Of a stretch of DNA of 35,142 bases, positions 9,106-18,612 are shown one piece after another (the stretch's first letter is position 1; each line of letters opens with the position of its first letter). The DNA is from Nanobdellota archaeon (lineage in GTDB: Archaea > Nanobdellota > Nanobdellia > Woesearchaeales > SM23-78): the NCBI GenBank assembly GCA_018819305.1, contig JAHJQO010000013.1, positions 1 through 35,142 on the forward strand. Reading direction: 5' to 3'. The notes under the pieces are model-generated. The model was given only the letters and a program-made list of their open reading frames with translations, was not told where the DNA came from and did no database searches. Position numbers and translations under genes: made by a program.

Positions 9106-9822
9106 TTAAACATGAAGGCCAATCATCTTTAAAAAATCAACAAACCATATCTTAACATATCCCAGCCAGGGCACCCTTACTACAGCTTTACCTAATAATT
9201 GCTTTTCAAGAATACGGGTTTCATCAAGCTCAGCATCTCTAATCTGGCCTTTGTTATGGTCTCCTAAGGTTTGAAACACCCACATATTCTGATTTTCTTT
9301 AGCTACAACTCTATGAATTATAGGATAATCTTTTTTAGATTGGAAAACAATAATGTCTCCGAGTTGTATATCTTCTGGTTTTTTTCCAACCAAGAACATT
9401 ATATCTCCTTTGTAAAAGCCATTCTTAAAAGGATAATCTTCAAAATCATAACGAGTTATGTTTCTCTCCAGATAATGGTCTCCACAAGTTTGCCAGAACT
9501 CGTCAAAATCAAATTTCAATTTCTCATCAAACTGCTTTCCACATATCTCATACTTATACTCAAAACAAATATCATTTGATTCATTTACACAAAGAGGCGA
9601 AGTCCTGTGCTCCATGCTGTTGCTCACAACAGCCACAATAGGAAAATTAGTGCCAAAAACAAGGCCTAAGCTAGGATAAACAATGAATTTAATAATTAAA
9701 TAAGCAAGAATAATATTAATTATCCAGCTGGCAGCAGAATTGTCATGCCAGATAAAAAACCAAATCTTCCCATACCAAGTAGTTGGCTTCTTAGGTGTTT
9801 TATTCTTTTTTTTCCAACCCAT
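9106..9822 (-). CDS. signal peptidase I, archaeal/ER type (S26B)
   Basis: 'VAVVSNSMEH' catalytic Ser and 'PIIHRVVAKE' His motif; N-terminal TM segment. Confidence 0.85.
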   Translation of the reverse strand: MGWKKKNKTPKKPTTWYGKIWFFIWHDNSAASWIINIILAYLIIKFIVYPSLGLVFGTNFPIVAVVSNSMEHRTSPLCVNESNDICFEYKYEICGKQFDEKLKFDFDEFWQTCGDHYLERNITRYDFEDYPFKNGFYKGDIMFLVGKKPEDIQLGDIIVFQSKKDYPIIHRVVAKENQNMWVFQTLGDHNKGQIRDAELDETRILEKQLLGKAVVRVPWLGYVKIWFVDFLKMIGLHV

Positions 9823-9907
9823 AGTTAAACATGAAAAACTAGCTATTAAAAAAGGTTGTGGTTTTTGCAGAAAAGTTTAAATACAAATATCACTTTCCAA
9901 TAGCAAA

Positions 9908-10741
9908 ATGGGGAAAAAAATAAAAAATTTAGTAATGAGTGGAATTGCCGCATTATTTCTTTTACAAGCAACACCTGCACCATCAAGTGTAGTTGCTTCA
10001 GCACCTGAAAAAATTGTTTATTCTATAAAGAAAGAAGATCTGGAGAAAAAGTTTTATTGGTCATTTGAGAAATGTCACAAATCATCAAATTTTGATGATC
10101 TTAAAGGCAAAGGGGCTGAAAAATTTAAGAAAAATCTAGAAGACTTGCTGGGTTTCTCGGATTACAAAGGAATATTAAACTATGCAAACGAGTTTAATGT
10201 CATACTTGAACATGTGCATACTGTGATAAACTATCATCTAGCAGAAGGAGTCGGAAAAGCCCACGAAGTACCTACAGAAATACGACGTTTAGGAAATGCC
10301 GAGACTTACAGAAGAATACCTACAATTGAAACTTCTGATTATAAGCTTGACCTTTCTATCAACAATGATGGTGTAAATGTAATTGAAATCAGATTCGAAG
10401 ACAAAGATATTGAATACACATTAGATATTCGTTTCTTAGATGAAAATAGTTTTAATAACAGGGAACGAATAATCCAAAAATCTTCTTCAGTAGGTACTCC
10501 TGTCATCTGGAGGCATACAGATAGTTCTATGATAATGGGATCTGATGGAAAATATAATTTTAATGGCAAACCAATTCAAGAATTTCAATTCTCAGATTTT
10601 GAATCTGAAAAAAACCCGGATGGTTTTGTTATGACTGGATATGTACCTGTGTTTGAGAACTTTGATTTAAAGAAATATAATGACTTATATTTGAAGCTAA
10701 TAGACAAGTTATTATATGAATCGATTATCCCAAACCTTTAA
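9908..10741 (+). CDS. secreted hypothetical protein
   Basis: Signal-peptide-like N-terminus 'MGKKIKNLVMSGIAALFLLQATPAPSSVVAS'; TTTAAATA box about 25 nt upstream. Confidence 0.65.
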   Translation: MGKKIKNLVMSGIAALFLLQATPAPSSVVASAPEKIVYSIKKEDLEKKFYWSFEKCHKSSNFDDLKGKGAEKFKKNLEDLLGFSDYKGILNYANEFNVILEHVHTVINYHLAEGVGKAHEVPTEIRRLGNAETYRRIPTIETSDYKLDLSINNDGVNVIEIRFEDKDIEYTLDIRFLDENSFNNRERIIQKSSSVGTPVIWRHTDSSMIMGSDGKYNFNGKPIQEFQFSDFESEKNPDGFVMTGYVPVFENFDLKKYNDLYLKLIDKLLYESIIPNL

Positions 10742-10776
10742 AAACCCGTCTGCTCTCCCATTATTGAGGGGAGTGT

Positions 10777-11652
10777 ATGAAAGCTATCAATATTACTTAT
10801 TGTTCTTGTAACAAGTATTTTTTTCAGAATCAATGGAAGTCATATACAACTATGAAAGACCTTGTTTCTAAGAAGATTCGTGAGCAGATTCCAAAAGCTC
10901 AACTTAAGTTCGAGGATTTTAATTTTCCTGACCAGCCCAAAGAAAAAGTAGAAAATGAAGTGAGCGCCGCTGCCAAAGACAAAGAGCACAAAGTCAAAGT
11001 CATTCTGAAGCTTGCCAAATGCAATCTGTGTGAAAAAGAAGGCACTGAATATTTTGAAGCTACCTTACAGATTAGGAGTGCTAATTTTGACATTCTTGAG
11101 GAAAGTATTGAATACCTGCAAGTAAGAGTTGCTAATCTGAGGCACAGGGGCATGTTTATCAACAATGTCAAGAGGCAGCCTGAAGGATTTGATTTGTATA
11201 TGAGCAATAAAAGAATTGCCCAGAGCCTTGGAAGAGAGCTTCAGGAAAAATATGGCGGAGTTTTCAAAGCCAGCCCGCGTCTTCAGACAAGAAATCATCA
11301 AACCAGCAAAAATGTTTACAGAATGAACATTCTTGTTAAGCTTCCTGATTTTGTCAAAGGAGATATTATTCTTACAGATGATGGAAATGTTCTCAGAGTT
11401 GATAAATTAGGCAAGAAAATAAAATTATATGATTTGGACAAAGGAACAAACATTGTTATTGATTATGAAAAACTCAAATACCACATCCTGAAAAAACATT
11501 CTACATATGTATCAAAAGTGCAGCCTGGGCTTGAAGTGATTAATCCTTTTGACTATCAATCAAGCATGGTAAAGAATAATCCTGAAAGAAGGCCTGACTT
11601 GGGCGCAGAAGTCCAGGTAGTTGTGCATAAAGGTATTTATATTTTAAGCTAA
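10777..11652 (+). CDS. NMD3-family 60S/50S export-factor homologue
   Basis: 'LQVRVANLRHRGMFINNVKRQPEGFDLYMSNKRIAQSLGRELQEKYGG' characteristic of archaeal NMD3. Confidence 0.87.
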   Translation: MKAINITYCSCNKYFFQNQWKSYTTMKDLVSKKIREQIPKAQLKFEDFNFPDQPKEKVENEVSAAAKDKEHKVKVILKLAKCNLCEKEGTEYFEATLQIRSANFDILEESIEYLQVRVANLRHRGMFINNVKRQPEGFDLYMSNKRIAQSLGRELQEKYGGVFKASPRLQTRNHQTSKNVYRMNILVKLPDFVKGDIILTDDGNVLRVDKLGKKIKLYDLDKGTNIVIDYEKLKYHILKKHSTYVSKVQPGLEVINPFDYQSSMVKNNPERRPDLGAEVQVVVHKGIYILS

Positions 11653-11665
11653 AAGGTAAAATTAA

Positions 11666-12691
11666 ATGGAACCATATACACGAGGAAAATTAGGCATTAT
11701 TGCTTGTGAATCCAGCAGACATTTTGCTGAAAAAGTTATTGAACAGCTGAAAAAAATCACTGAAAAAGAAAAAGAAACTAATGGAGATTATCTGATTAAA
11801 ACAAAAGAAACTCAGTTCAGCAACACTGAGATAAAAACCGAGCTTGAAGAAAGCATAAGAAACAAAGATATTTATATTTTTCAGGATGTTGAAAATAAAT
11901 CAAATGGTTTTAATGTTAATGACAATCTTTTTGCCCTGAAAACAGCAATACAAGCTGCAAAAATGGCAGATGCTCATTTTATCACTGCTGTCATACCTGC
12001 TTATCCTTATGCAAGGCAGGATAAGCCCAAGACCAGAGAAGGTATATCTGCAGCAATGATTGCCAGAGAATTAGAAGATATTGGTGCTGGCAGGGTTATA
12101 ACACTTGATATTCATAACGAAGCAATTGGCGGATTTTTTAGAAAAGCCATCTTAGAGAATCTTCGCGCATCTAAATCATTTATGGATTATATAAAAAAGA
12201 ATATTGGACTTAAAGACCTTGTGATTGTTGCTCCTGATGCAGGCGGGGCTGCCAGAGCAAATTTTTATGCAAAAAAACTAGGCACTAAGCTTGCCTTGAT
12301 TCATAAGGAAAGAGATTATTCAAAAACAAGCACAATTGAAAACATGGAGCTTATAGGAGATGTGGAAGGCAAAAATGTTTTTGTTGTTGATGACCTGCTT
12401 GATACTGGCGGAACAGTGGTTAATGCTGCAAAAAAACTAAAAGAAAAAGGCGCAGATAAAATTTATTTTGCAGTCAGCCTTGCACTGCTCAATGGCCCTG
12501 CTGTTGAAAGAATTGAAAAAGCATACAAAGAAGGTTTCATAACAAAAATCATCGGCACTGATGTCATTTTTCATGGCAAAGACTTTGCAAAAAAACATGA
12601 CTGGTATGAAGAAGTAAGTCTTGCAAAGTATTTTGCAAAAGTAATTTATAATATTAACAGAGGAATATCAATAAGCAGATTATTGGAATGA
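11666..12691 (+). CDS. prs: ribose-phosphate pyrophosphokinase
   Basis: 'AYPYARQDKPKTREGISAAMIARELEDIGAGRVITLDIHNEAIGGFF' and PRPP loop 'VFVVDDLLDTGGTV'. Confidence 0.93.
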   Translation: MEPYTRGKLGIIACESSRHFAEKVIEQLKKITEKEKETNGDYLIKTKETQFSNTEIKTELEESIRNKDIYIFQDVENKSNGFNVNDNLFALKTAIQAAKMADAHFITAVIPAYPYARQDKPKTREGISAAMIARELEDIGAGRVITLDIHNEAIGGFFRKAILENLRASKSFMDYIKKNIGLKDLVIVAPDAGGAARANFYAKKLGTKLALIHKERDYSKTSTIENMELIGDVEGKNVFVVDDLLDTGGTVVNAAKKLKEKGADKIYFAVSLALLNGPAVERIEKAYKEGFITKIIGTDVIFHGKDFAKKHDWYEEVSLAKYFAKVIYNINRGISISRLLE

Positions 12692-12952
12692 TTATTCTTC
12701 TAAGAATTGTTCTATTTCTTTCTTTTTCCTGATATTTAAGGATACATGAGTTTCACCTGTTTTTTTGTACCTGATAATCAATTCCATCTTATATAATTCT
12801 TCTAAAGCATTTTTTACTTGTTTTGTCCCTCGCATGTGTTTTGGAAATCTTTTGAAAAGATTTTTTTCTTCTGTATGAGAAGCATTCCATTTTGCTGGTC
12901 GATGCTTTTTTAGAGTGTCTAAGATAGTTTGTTGTATTTCTTTTTTATCCAT
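12692..12952 (-). CDS. small wHTH-like hypothetical protein
   Basis: 86-aa ORF with helical N-terminus and 'NALEELYKMELIIRYKKTGETHVSLN' wing-like end. Confidence 0.5.
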   Translation of the reverse strand: MDKKEIQQTILDTLKKHRPAKWNASHTEEKNLFKRFPKHMRGTKQVKNALEELYKMELIIRYKKTGETHVSLNIRKKKEIEQFLEE

Positions 12953-13090
12953 AAACTAACAGTTGCAAAATACTGGTTTATAAAATCAATGATGAAATTT
13001 CCGAAGATTTTCCGAACAAGTTTGTATTATTATGAAACATGCATGTATCAAAACGAAACATTTAAATATTTGAATCGACCACATCTAATC

Positions 13091-13426
13091 ATGGAAGAAG
13101 AAACAATAATAACGCATCTATTAGGGAACAGCCCCCGAGTCAAAGTTTTGGACTTGTTAATCATAGGCAGACGCTTAGAATACTGCATATCAGATATGGC
13201 TGAATTTGCAGGAGTAGGAAGATCAACTATTTACAGAATGCTAGATGACATGTTAAAAAGCGAAATAATAAAGCCAACAAGAAAACTTGGAAGAATACAA
13301 TTATACCAATTAAACATAGAAAACCCGAAAGTCAAACTGATAGTTGAAATGTTTAATAAGATAGCTAACATAGAGTCAGAAAAAGAAATCGCAAGGCAGA
13401 CAATGAAAGTTAAGGTTAAGAGGTGA
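13091..13426 (+). CDS. winged-helix transcriptional regulator
   Basis: ATG 13091 (MEEETIITHLLGNSPRVKVLDLLIIGRRLEYCISDMAEFAGVGRSTIYRMLDDML) preceded by ATTTAAATATTT; track ORF starts upstream at 12929. Confidence 0.7.
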   Translation: MEEETIITHLLGNSPRVKVLDLLIIGRRLEYCISDMAEFAGVGRSTIYRMLDDMLKSEIIKPTRKLGRIQLYQLNIENPKVKLIVEMFNKIANIESEKEIARQTMKVKVKR

Positions 13427-15001
13427 TTATTTACTTTTTTCTTTCTTTTTCTTATCATACTTCTTCAAAGAAGTCTGCCCCTTTCTAGTTCCTTTTTTTA
13501 CAACAACTTTTTCTTCTCTTAAGTCCTGGCCGACTTGTTTTTTTATTGAAAGAGAAGTTGCTCTTCCTATCAATTGGCTTAATTGTGTGAAATCTACGTT
13601 TTTCACATCTTCAATTGTTTTTATTTTGTTGTTGAAAAGTTTTCTTGCTCTTGTTCTTCCAACAGATTTTAGTTTCAGCAGAGGAAGCAGTTCTTCTTTC
13701 GCACCATACTTAAGCCTTAGTCTTATTTTTGCTAACTCTGAAATCAATCCATGCAATTTTATCAGCCTGCTTAACTCTTGCGAAGCATATATCAACCAAT
13801 CTGCTCTTTCAAGCTTTGCCCTGCTCTCGCCAGGCCTTACATTAAATTCTTCAAGAAGAATTTCATCGTCTTTTTCATTAATCCATTCCTGAAAAAACAA
13901 AGCTGTTTTTATGCTTTTGATGTATTCCTCGTATTCTGGCTCAAACATGCTTGGTTCTAAGCTCAAGATTGATGTTTCATATTGCGCAGCCTTGTTCTCG
14001 ACAAGTTCATATTCACGCACTCTGACATTCAAGAGCGGCCGCAACTCCAAGGTGTAAGAAACCATTTGCAAAAATGATATGTCTCTGAGCAATTTGTCTT
14101 TTGCTCTTTTCAAACAAGTAATTAGATAATGTGCTGTGTAAGGGTCAAGATAGAGCTGGCTTACTCTGGCTCCAAGAAGAGTGGCTTCTAATTTATCAAT
14201 CTTAATAGATATGAACTCCCATTCTGCTAACTTATTTAAAATTCTATCAATAATCTCACTTAATTTCTGAATATCCTTGAACTGATGAGCATAAAATGTT
14301 TTTTTAAAAAAATCCATTAATGTTTTTTTTGAATTTGCAAAATCAGTGGCAATAAGGCTTAGAACATAAGTTCTTAAAATAGGTTCAACAGCCAGTTTGC
14401 TGAGAATCTCTTCTGTTTCTCCTTCAATATAATTATCAATAATATTTTCTTTCTCACTTTCTGATTGTGCAATGCAAATTGCTTCTCCAAAAGTATCATT
14501 AAAATCAGGCCTGCCTGCTCTGCCGCAAAACTGTTCGAACTCAAGCACAGGAATCCATGTCATTCCGCGAGGACCAGAAAAACGTTTAAGATCACGAATA
14601 ATAACTCTAAAGGCTGGCAAATTTATTCCTAGCGCAAGACTTGGAGTGCTACAAATAATCTTTATCATTCCATTTCTAAAATTATCCTCAACTAATTCTC
14701 TTTGCTGTGAATGCAGGCCTGCATGATGAAAAGCAACACCATGTCTGAAACATAAAGCAAGTCTCTGGCATTGTTTTGTTGGCTTGTCAAGAGTTTTTAA
14801 TGCTTTCTGGCTTAATTCTTCAAGCTTTTGTTTTTCTTTTTCAGCAGGCTTAATCTTTTTGCTAATTCTCTCTGCTTCTGCTTCTGCACTGTTCTTAGTG
14901 TTAACAAAAACAAGAGCCTGCTTGTCTTTCTCAAGTGTATCCAAACATATATTCAGAACATTATTATCATACAAATGTTTGATTTGGGTTGTTTTTTGCA
15001 T
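13427..15001 (-). CDS. Hel308/Ski2-like helicase, C-terminal half only (RecA2, winged helix, ratchet, HhH)
   Basis: 'ALVFVNTKNSAEAEA', 'AFHHAGLHSQQRELVEDNFRNG', 'CSTPSLALGINLPAFRVIIRD', 'EQFCGRAGRP', C-terminal 'LKSVGRTRARKLFNNKIKTIEDV'. No Walker A or DEAD box. ATG 15001 preceded by GGTGGG. Confidence 0.85.
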   Translation of the reverse strand: MQKTTQIKHLYDNNVLNICLDTLEKDKQALVFVNTKNSAEAEAERISKKIKPAEKEKQKLEELSQKALKTLDKPTKQCQRLALCFRHGVAFHHAGLHSQQRELVEDNFRNGMIKIICSTPSLALGINLPAFRVIIRDLKRFSGPRGMTWIPVLEFEQFCGRAGRPDFNDTFGEAICIAQSESEKENIIDNYIEGETEEILSKLAVEPILRTYVLSLIATDFANSKKTLMDFFKKTFYAHQFKDIQKLSEIIDRILNKLAEWEFISIKIDKLEATLLGARVSQLYLDPYTAHYLITCLKRAKDKLLRDISFLQMVSYTLELRPLLNVRVREYELVENKAAQYETSILSLEPSMFEPEYEEYIKSIKTALFFQEWINEKDDEILLEEFNVRPGESRAKLERADWLIYASQELSRLIKLHGLISELAKIRLRLKYGAKEELLPLLKLKSVGRTRARKLFNNKIKTIEDVKNVDFTQLSQLIGRATSLSIKKQVGQDLREEKVVVKKGTRKGQTSLKKYDKKKKEKSK

Positions 15002-15026
15002 TGATTCCCACCAGAATAAAAATAAA

Positions 15027-15160
15027 TGGGCCCGCCGTGATTTGAACACGGGACCGCACGATGTCTGTACGCACGCTCAGGAACAAGTTCCTGGCGCGCT
15101 CGCCCAAAAAAGGGCTACGCGTATCAGTCGTGTGCTCTAGCCAGGCTAAGCCACAGGCCC
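15027..15160 (-). tRNA. tRNA-Ile(GAT) with a 59-nt intron at 37/38
   Basis: Acceptor GGGCCTG/CGGGCCC, D arm GCTTAGCCTGGCTAGAGC, anticodon stem CACGA/TCGTG, loop CTGATA^A, T arm CCGTG TTCAAAT CACGG. Intron 15063-15121. Confidence 0.9.
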
Positions 15161-15197
15161 AATATATATGAAAATATATGAAAATGAAAAACCAAGT

Positions 15198-15303
15198 TTG
15201 GGTTCGACCGCAGGCTAGAACCCAAGTAGTTTTCGCTAACCTCATCAAAAGCAAAGCTTTTGGGAATCAAAAACACGGTTTTTGTATTTTTCTAAAAAGG
15301 TTA
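15198..15303. repeat. Hairpin cluster between the two tRNA genes
   Basis: TTGGGTTC(15198-15205)/GAACCCAA(15218-15225). Closing stem TAACCT(15237-15242)/AGGTTA(15298-15303) encloses CAAAAGC-aaa-GCTTTTG and CAAAAAC-acg-GTTTTTG. Confidence 0.7.
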
Positions 15304-15305
15304 CA

Positions 15306-15437
15306 CGCCTCCACTCGGATTCGAACCGAGGACCTTGTGGTTTCTACGGTCGCTCAGAAATCAAAGATTTCTGGCGTGCTCGGACAAAAACGTCCTACGC
15401 ATAACAGCCACATGCTCCACCGCTAAGCTATGGAGGC
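15306..15437 (-). tRNA. tRNA-Asn(GTT) with a 60-nt intron at 37/38
   Basis: Acceptor GCCTCCA/TGGAGGC, D arm GCTTAGCGGTGGAGC, anticodon stem TGTGG/CCACA, loop CTGTTA^A, T arm CTCGG TTCGAAT CCGAG. Intron 15342-15401. Confidence 0.9.
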
Positions 15438-15483
15438 ATTTAATAGACGATATGAACCAGAAACTGTTTATATAGTTTATGTT

Positions 15484-16872
15484 TTATTGCTTTTTAATCT
15501 TAGGTCCTTCTTTAGTATCCTCAACAACAAAACCTTTAGCTTTTATCTCATCTCTAAGAGTGTCTGATAATGCAAAATCCTTGTTTTTTCTTGCTTCTTC
15601 TCTTTTATCAATTAAATCCTGTATTTCTTTGGGAATTTCCACTTCTTCCTGCTTCAATAAGTCTAATCCTAAGATGTTATCAAAATCAGATATCAAATCA
15701 ACTTTGTTTTGCTTGCTTAAATTATTATCATTAATCACTTCATTAAGAACAGCAAGTGCTCTTGGCATGTTTAAGTCGTCATTAATTTCTTTTAAGAATT
15801 TGTCCTGAAAAGAAGCTTTGAGTTTTTCATTATCTTTTCCAGAACCATCTACTTCAGCAATCTTGTTTTTCAAAGCTTTGTAAGCACTAGATGCTCCTTC
15901 TAATCCTTCCCAGCTAAACATTAATTGTTTTCTGTAATGTGTTCCCAGGCAAAAGAATCTGTAAGCAATAGGGTCAAATCCTTTGTCAATAACAGTCTGC
16001 AAAGTTATGAATGTTCCTGAGCTCTTAGCCATTTTGCCTTTGTCCATTACCAAGAATTCTCCATGAATCCAATACTTAACCCATGGTTTTTTACCAGTTG
16101 CAGCCTCTGATTGGGCAATCTCATTAGTATGATGAACAGGAATGTGGTCAATTCCTCCTGTATGAATATCAAATTGTTCTCCAAGATATTTGCTTGACAT
16201 TGCACTACACTCAATATGCCAGCCAGGATAACCAGTTCCCCATGGGCTGTCCCATTTCATCTCCTGTTCTCCAAACTTTGATTTGGTAAACCATAGAACA
16301 AAGTCAGTATGATTTTTTTTATTATGGTCTTTGTCTGTTCTTGCACCTTCTTTTAACTCATCAAGTTTTAGACGGGCTAGTTTTCCATAATCATCAAGTT
16401 TGCCAGTGTCAAAATAAAGATTGCCTCCTGTAAAATAAGCAAAACCATTTTTTTCAATCTTCTGATCCATCTCAATCATTTCTTTAATATGGTCTGTTGC
16501 TTTGCAAAGAGTTTCAGGAGTCTGGATGTTTAAATGTTCAGTATCACTGAAAAAAGCATCTGTGTAAAACTTTGCAATATCCCAAACTGTTTTTTTTTCT
16601 CTCTTCACAGCAACAAGCATTTTATCTTCGCCTTCATCAGCATCAGAAGTCAAATGCCCAACATCAGTGATGTTCATGACATGTTTTAATTTAAAACCAT
16701 TTTTCAAAAGAGTTCGTCTGAGAACATCATTAAAAACATAAGTTCTAAGATTGCCAATATGAGCAAAATTATACACAGTCGGACCACAAGCATATAATCC
16801 GACATTTGGAGGATTAATAGGCATAAACTCCTCTTTCTTCCTGCTCATTGTATTATATAGTGTTAAACCCAT
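15484..16872 (-). CDS. cysS: cysteinyl-tRNA synthetase
   Basis: 'GLYACGPTVYNFAHIGNLRTYVFNDVLRR', 'GYPGWHIECSAMSSKYLGEQFDIHTGGIDHIPVHHTNEIAQSEA', 'KMAKSSG'. Confidence 0.96.
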   Translation of the reverse strand: MGLTLYNTMSRKKEEFMPINPPNVGLYACGPTVYNFAHIGNLRTYVFNDVLRRTLLKNGFKLKHVMNITDVGHLTSDADEGEDKMLVAVKREKKTVWDIAKFYTDAFFSDTEHLNIQTPETLCKATDHIKEMIEMDQKIEKNGFAYFTGGNLYFDTGKLDDYGKLARLKLDELKEGARTDKDHNKKNHTDFVLWFTKSKFGEQEMKWDSPWGTGYPGWHIECSAMSSKYLGEQFDIHTGGIDHIPVHHTNEIAQSEAATGKKPWVKYWIHGEFLVMDKGKMAKSSGTFITLQTVIDKGFDPIAYRFFCLGTHYRKQLMFSWEGLEGASSAYKALKNKIAEVDGSGKDNEKLKASFQDKFLKEINDDLNMPRALAVLNEVINDNNLSKQNKVDLISDFDNILGLDLLKQEEVEIPKEIQDLIDKREEARKNKDFALSDTLRDEIKAKGFVVEDTKEGPKIKKQ

Positions 16873-16974
16873 ATTATATACTGTTAAGTGAGTGGATTTT
16901 TTAAAGGTTGTTATAGAAAATCCATATTTTCCACTTCATAAATATTTATATACTAATTGTATCTTTATTAGTTA

Positions 16975-18597
16975 ATGCCTGTAAAAAACAAAACTGACAG
17001 AAAATTCATTGTGGTCACAGGCGGTGTTCTCTCTGGCTTAGGAAAAGGTGTTGCTGCTGCTAGTATTGGAAATCTGATTACTAAAGCAGGTCTTAAGGTT
17101 ATTCCTATCAAATGCGACGGATATTTGAATGTTGACCCTGGCACTATGAACCCTGTTGAGCACGGCGAGGTGTTTGTTCTTGATGATGGCGGCGAAGTTG
17201 ACATGGATTTTGGCCATTATGAAAGATTTCTTAATGTAACCTGCAAGTTCAAGTGGAATCTTACCATGGGCAAGGTTTATGAATCAATTAGAAAAAAAGA
17301 GCGACGTGGTGATTATCTTGGTAAGACTGTACAGTTGATTCCTCATGTTTCTGACTTAATTAAGGAGTGGTTTTTTGAGATTGGCAAAGAAGAAAATGCA
17401 GATGTTGTTATGATTGAAGTTGGAGGCACTGTTGGTGATATTGAGAATGAATTATATATTGAAGCTTGCAGGCAGTTGAAAAGAAATGTTGGAGAAGAAA
17501 ATATTCTATATATACATCTAACTTATATTCCTATTCCAGGACATGTAGGTGAGCAAAAGAGCAAGCCAACTCAGCAGTCTGTTGCACTTCTCAGAGAACG
17601 CGGTATTGAGCCTGATGTGATTATTGGAAGGTGCTCTGAGTATCTTGATGAGAAAATCAAAAAAAAGATAAGCACTTTTTGCGGTGTTGATGAAAAAGCT
17701 GTTATCACAGGTATTGATGTTGATAGCGTATATAAATTGCCTTTGAGTTTTTCAAAAGAAGGAATCAATGATATTATAAAAAAAGAATTAGGAATTGAAT
17801 CAGGAGTCAAACCTGAATGGAAAAAACTTGTTGACAATCTTTCTAAACTTGACAAAGAAGTAACTGTTGCAATATGTGGCAAATATACTGAACTTGATGA
17901 CTCTTATGCCAGCATTGTTGAGGCTTTAAAGCATTGCAGTGCTAATTTAAAAGTTAAGGTAAACGTCAAGATGGTTGAGACCACTGATATCAATAGCCCT
18001 GCAGATGCAAAAAAACTATTAAAAGGAATTAGCGGCGTGATTGTACCTGGTGGATTTGGAAGCAGAGGAACTGAAGGCAAAATCAAGGTCATACAGTATT
18101 GCAGAGAGAGCAATATTCCTTTTCTTGGAATATGTCTTGGCTTACAATTGGCAGTTGCTGAATTCGCAAGAAATGTTTGTGGTTTAAAAGGTGCTAACAG
18201 CACTGAGCTTGACTCTAAAACAAAACATCCTGTTGTTGATATTCTTCCTGAGCAGAAAAACATTAAAGATAAAGGAGGAACCATGAGATTAGGTGCTTAT
18301 CCTGCTCTAATAAAACCAAATACATTAATTTGGGAATTATATGGTAAACAAAAAGAAGTGAGCGAAAGACACAGGCACAGATATGAAGTCAACCCTGAGT
18401 ATCATGATATTCTTCTAAAGAATGGCTTGATTTTCTCTGGCATGAGCCCTGACAGAAAACTGGTTGAATTTTTTGAACTTCCAAAGAACAAACACAAGTA
18501 TTTTGTTGGAACTCAGGCTCATCCTGAACTCAAAAGCAGGTTTGAAAAACCAGCACCCTTGTTCTATGGATTGGTTAAGGCTTGTTTGGAAAAGTAA
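16975..18597 (+). CDS. pyrG: CTP synthase
   Basis: 'FIVVTGGVLSGLGKGVAAASIGNL', 'KCDGYLNVDPGTMNPVEHGEVFVLDDGGEVDMDFGHYERF', GATase 'FLGICLGLQLAVAEFARN'. Confidence 0.97.
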   Translation: MPVKNKTDRKFIVVTGGVLSGLGKGVAAASIGNLITKAGLKVIPIKCDGYLNVDPGTMNPVEHGEVFVLDDGGEVDMDFGHYERFLNVTCKFKWNLTMGKVYESIRKKERRGDYLGKTVQLIPHVSDLIKEWFFEIGKEENADVVMIEVGGTVGDIENELYIEACRQLKRNVGEENILYIHLTYIPIPGHVGEQKSKPTQQSVALLRERGIEPDVIIGRCSEYLDEKIKKKISTFCGVDEKAVITGIDVDSVYKLPLSFSKEGINDIIKKELGIESGVKPEWKKLVDNLSKLDKEVTVAICGKYTELDDSYASIVEALKHCSANLKVKVNVKMVETTDINSPADAKKLLKGISGVIVPGGFGSRGTEGKIKVIQYCRESNIPFLGICLGLQLAVAEFARNVCGLKGANSTELDSKTKHPVVDILPEQKNIKDKGGTMRLGAYPALIKPNTLIWELYGKQKEVSERHRHRYEVNPEYHDILLKNGLIFSGMSPDRKLVEFFELPKNKHKYFVGTQAHPELKSRFEKPAPLFYGLVKACLEK

Positions 18598-18612
18598 AGT
18601 TAAGAAACAGTA

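Noticed and set aside
10755-10776. RNA switch sequestering the NMD3 ribosome site (CTCCC/GGGAG)
   Set aside because: Only 5 bp, and the GGGGAG-to-ATG distance is very short; too weak to claim.
15002-15426. ORFs 14784..15140 +, 14967..15254 - and 15178..15426 +, and the helicase start at 15049
   Set aside because: They overlap the two tRNA genes and structured spacers; the coding start with an SD-like site is ATG 15001.
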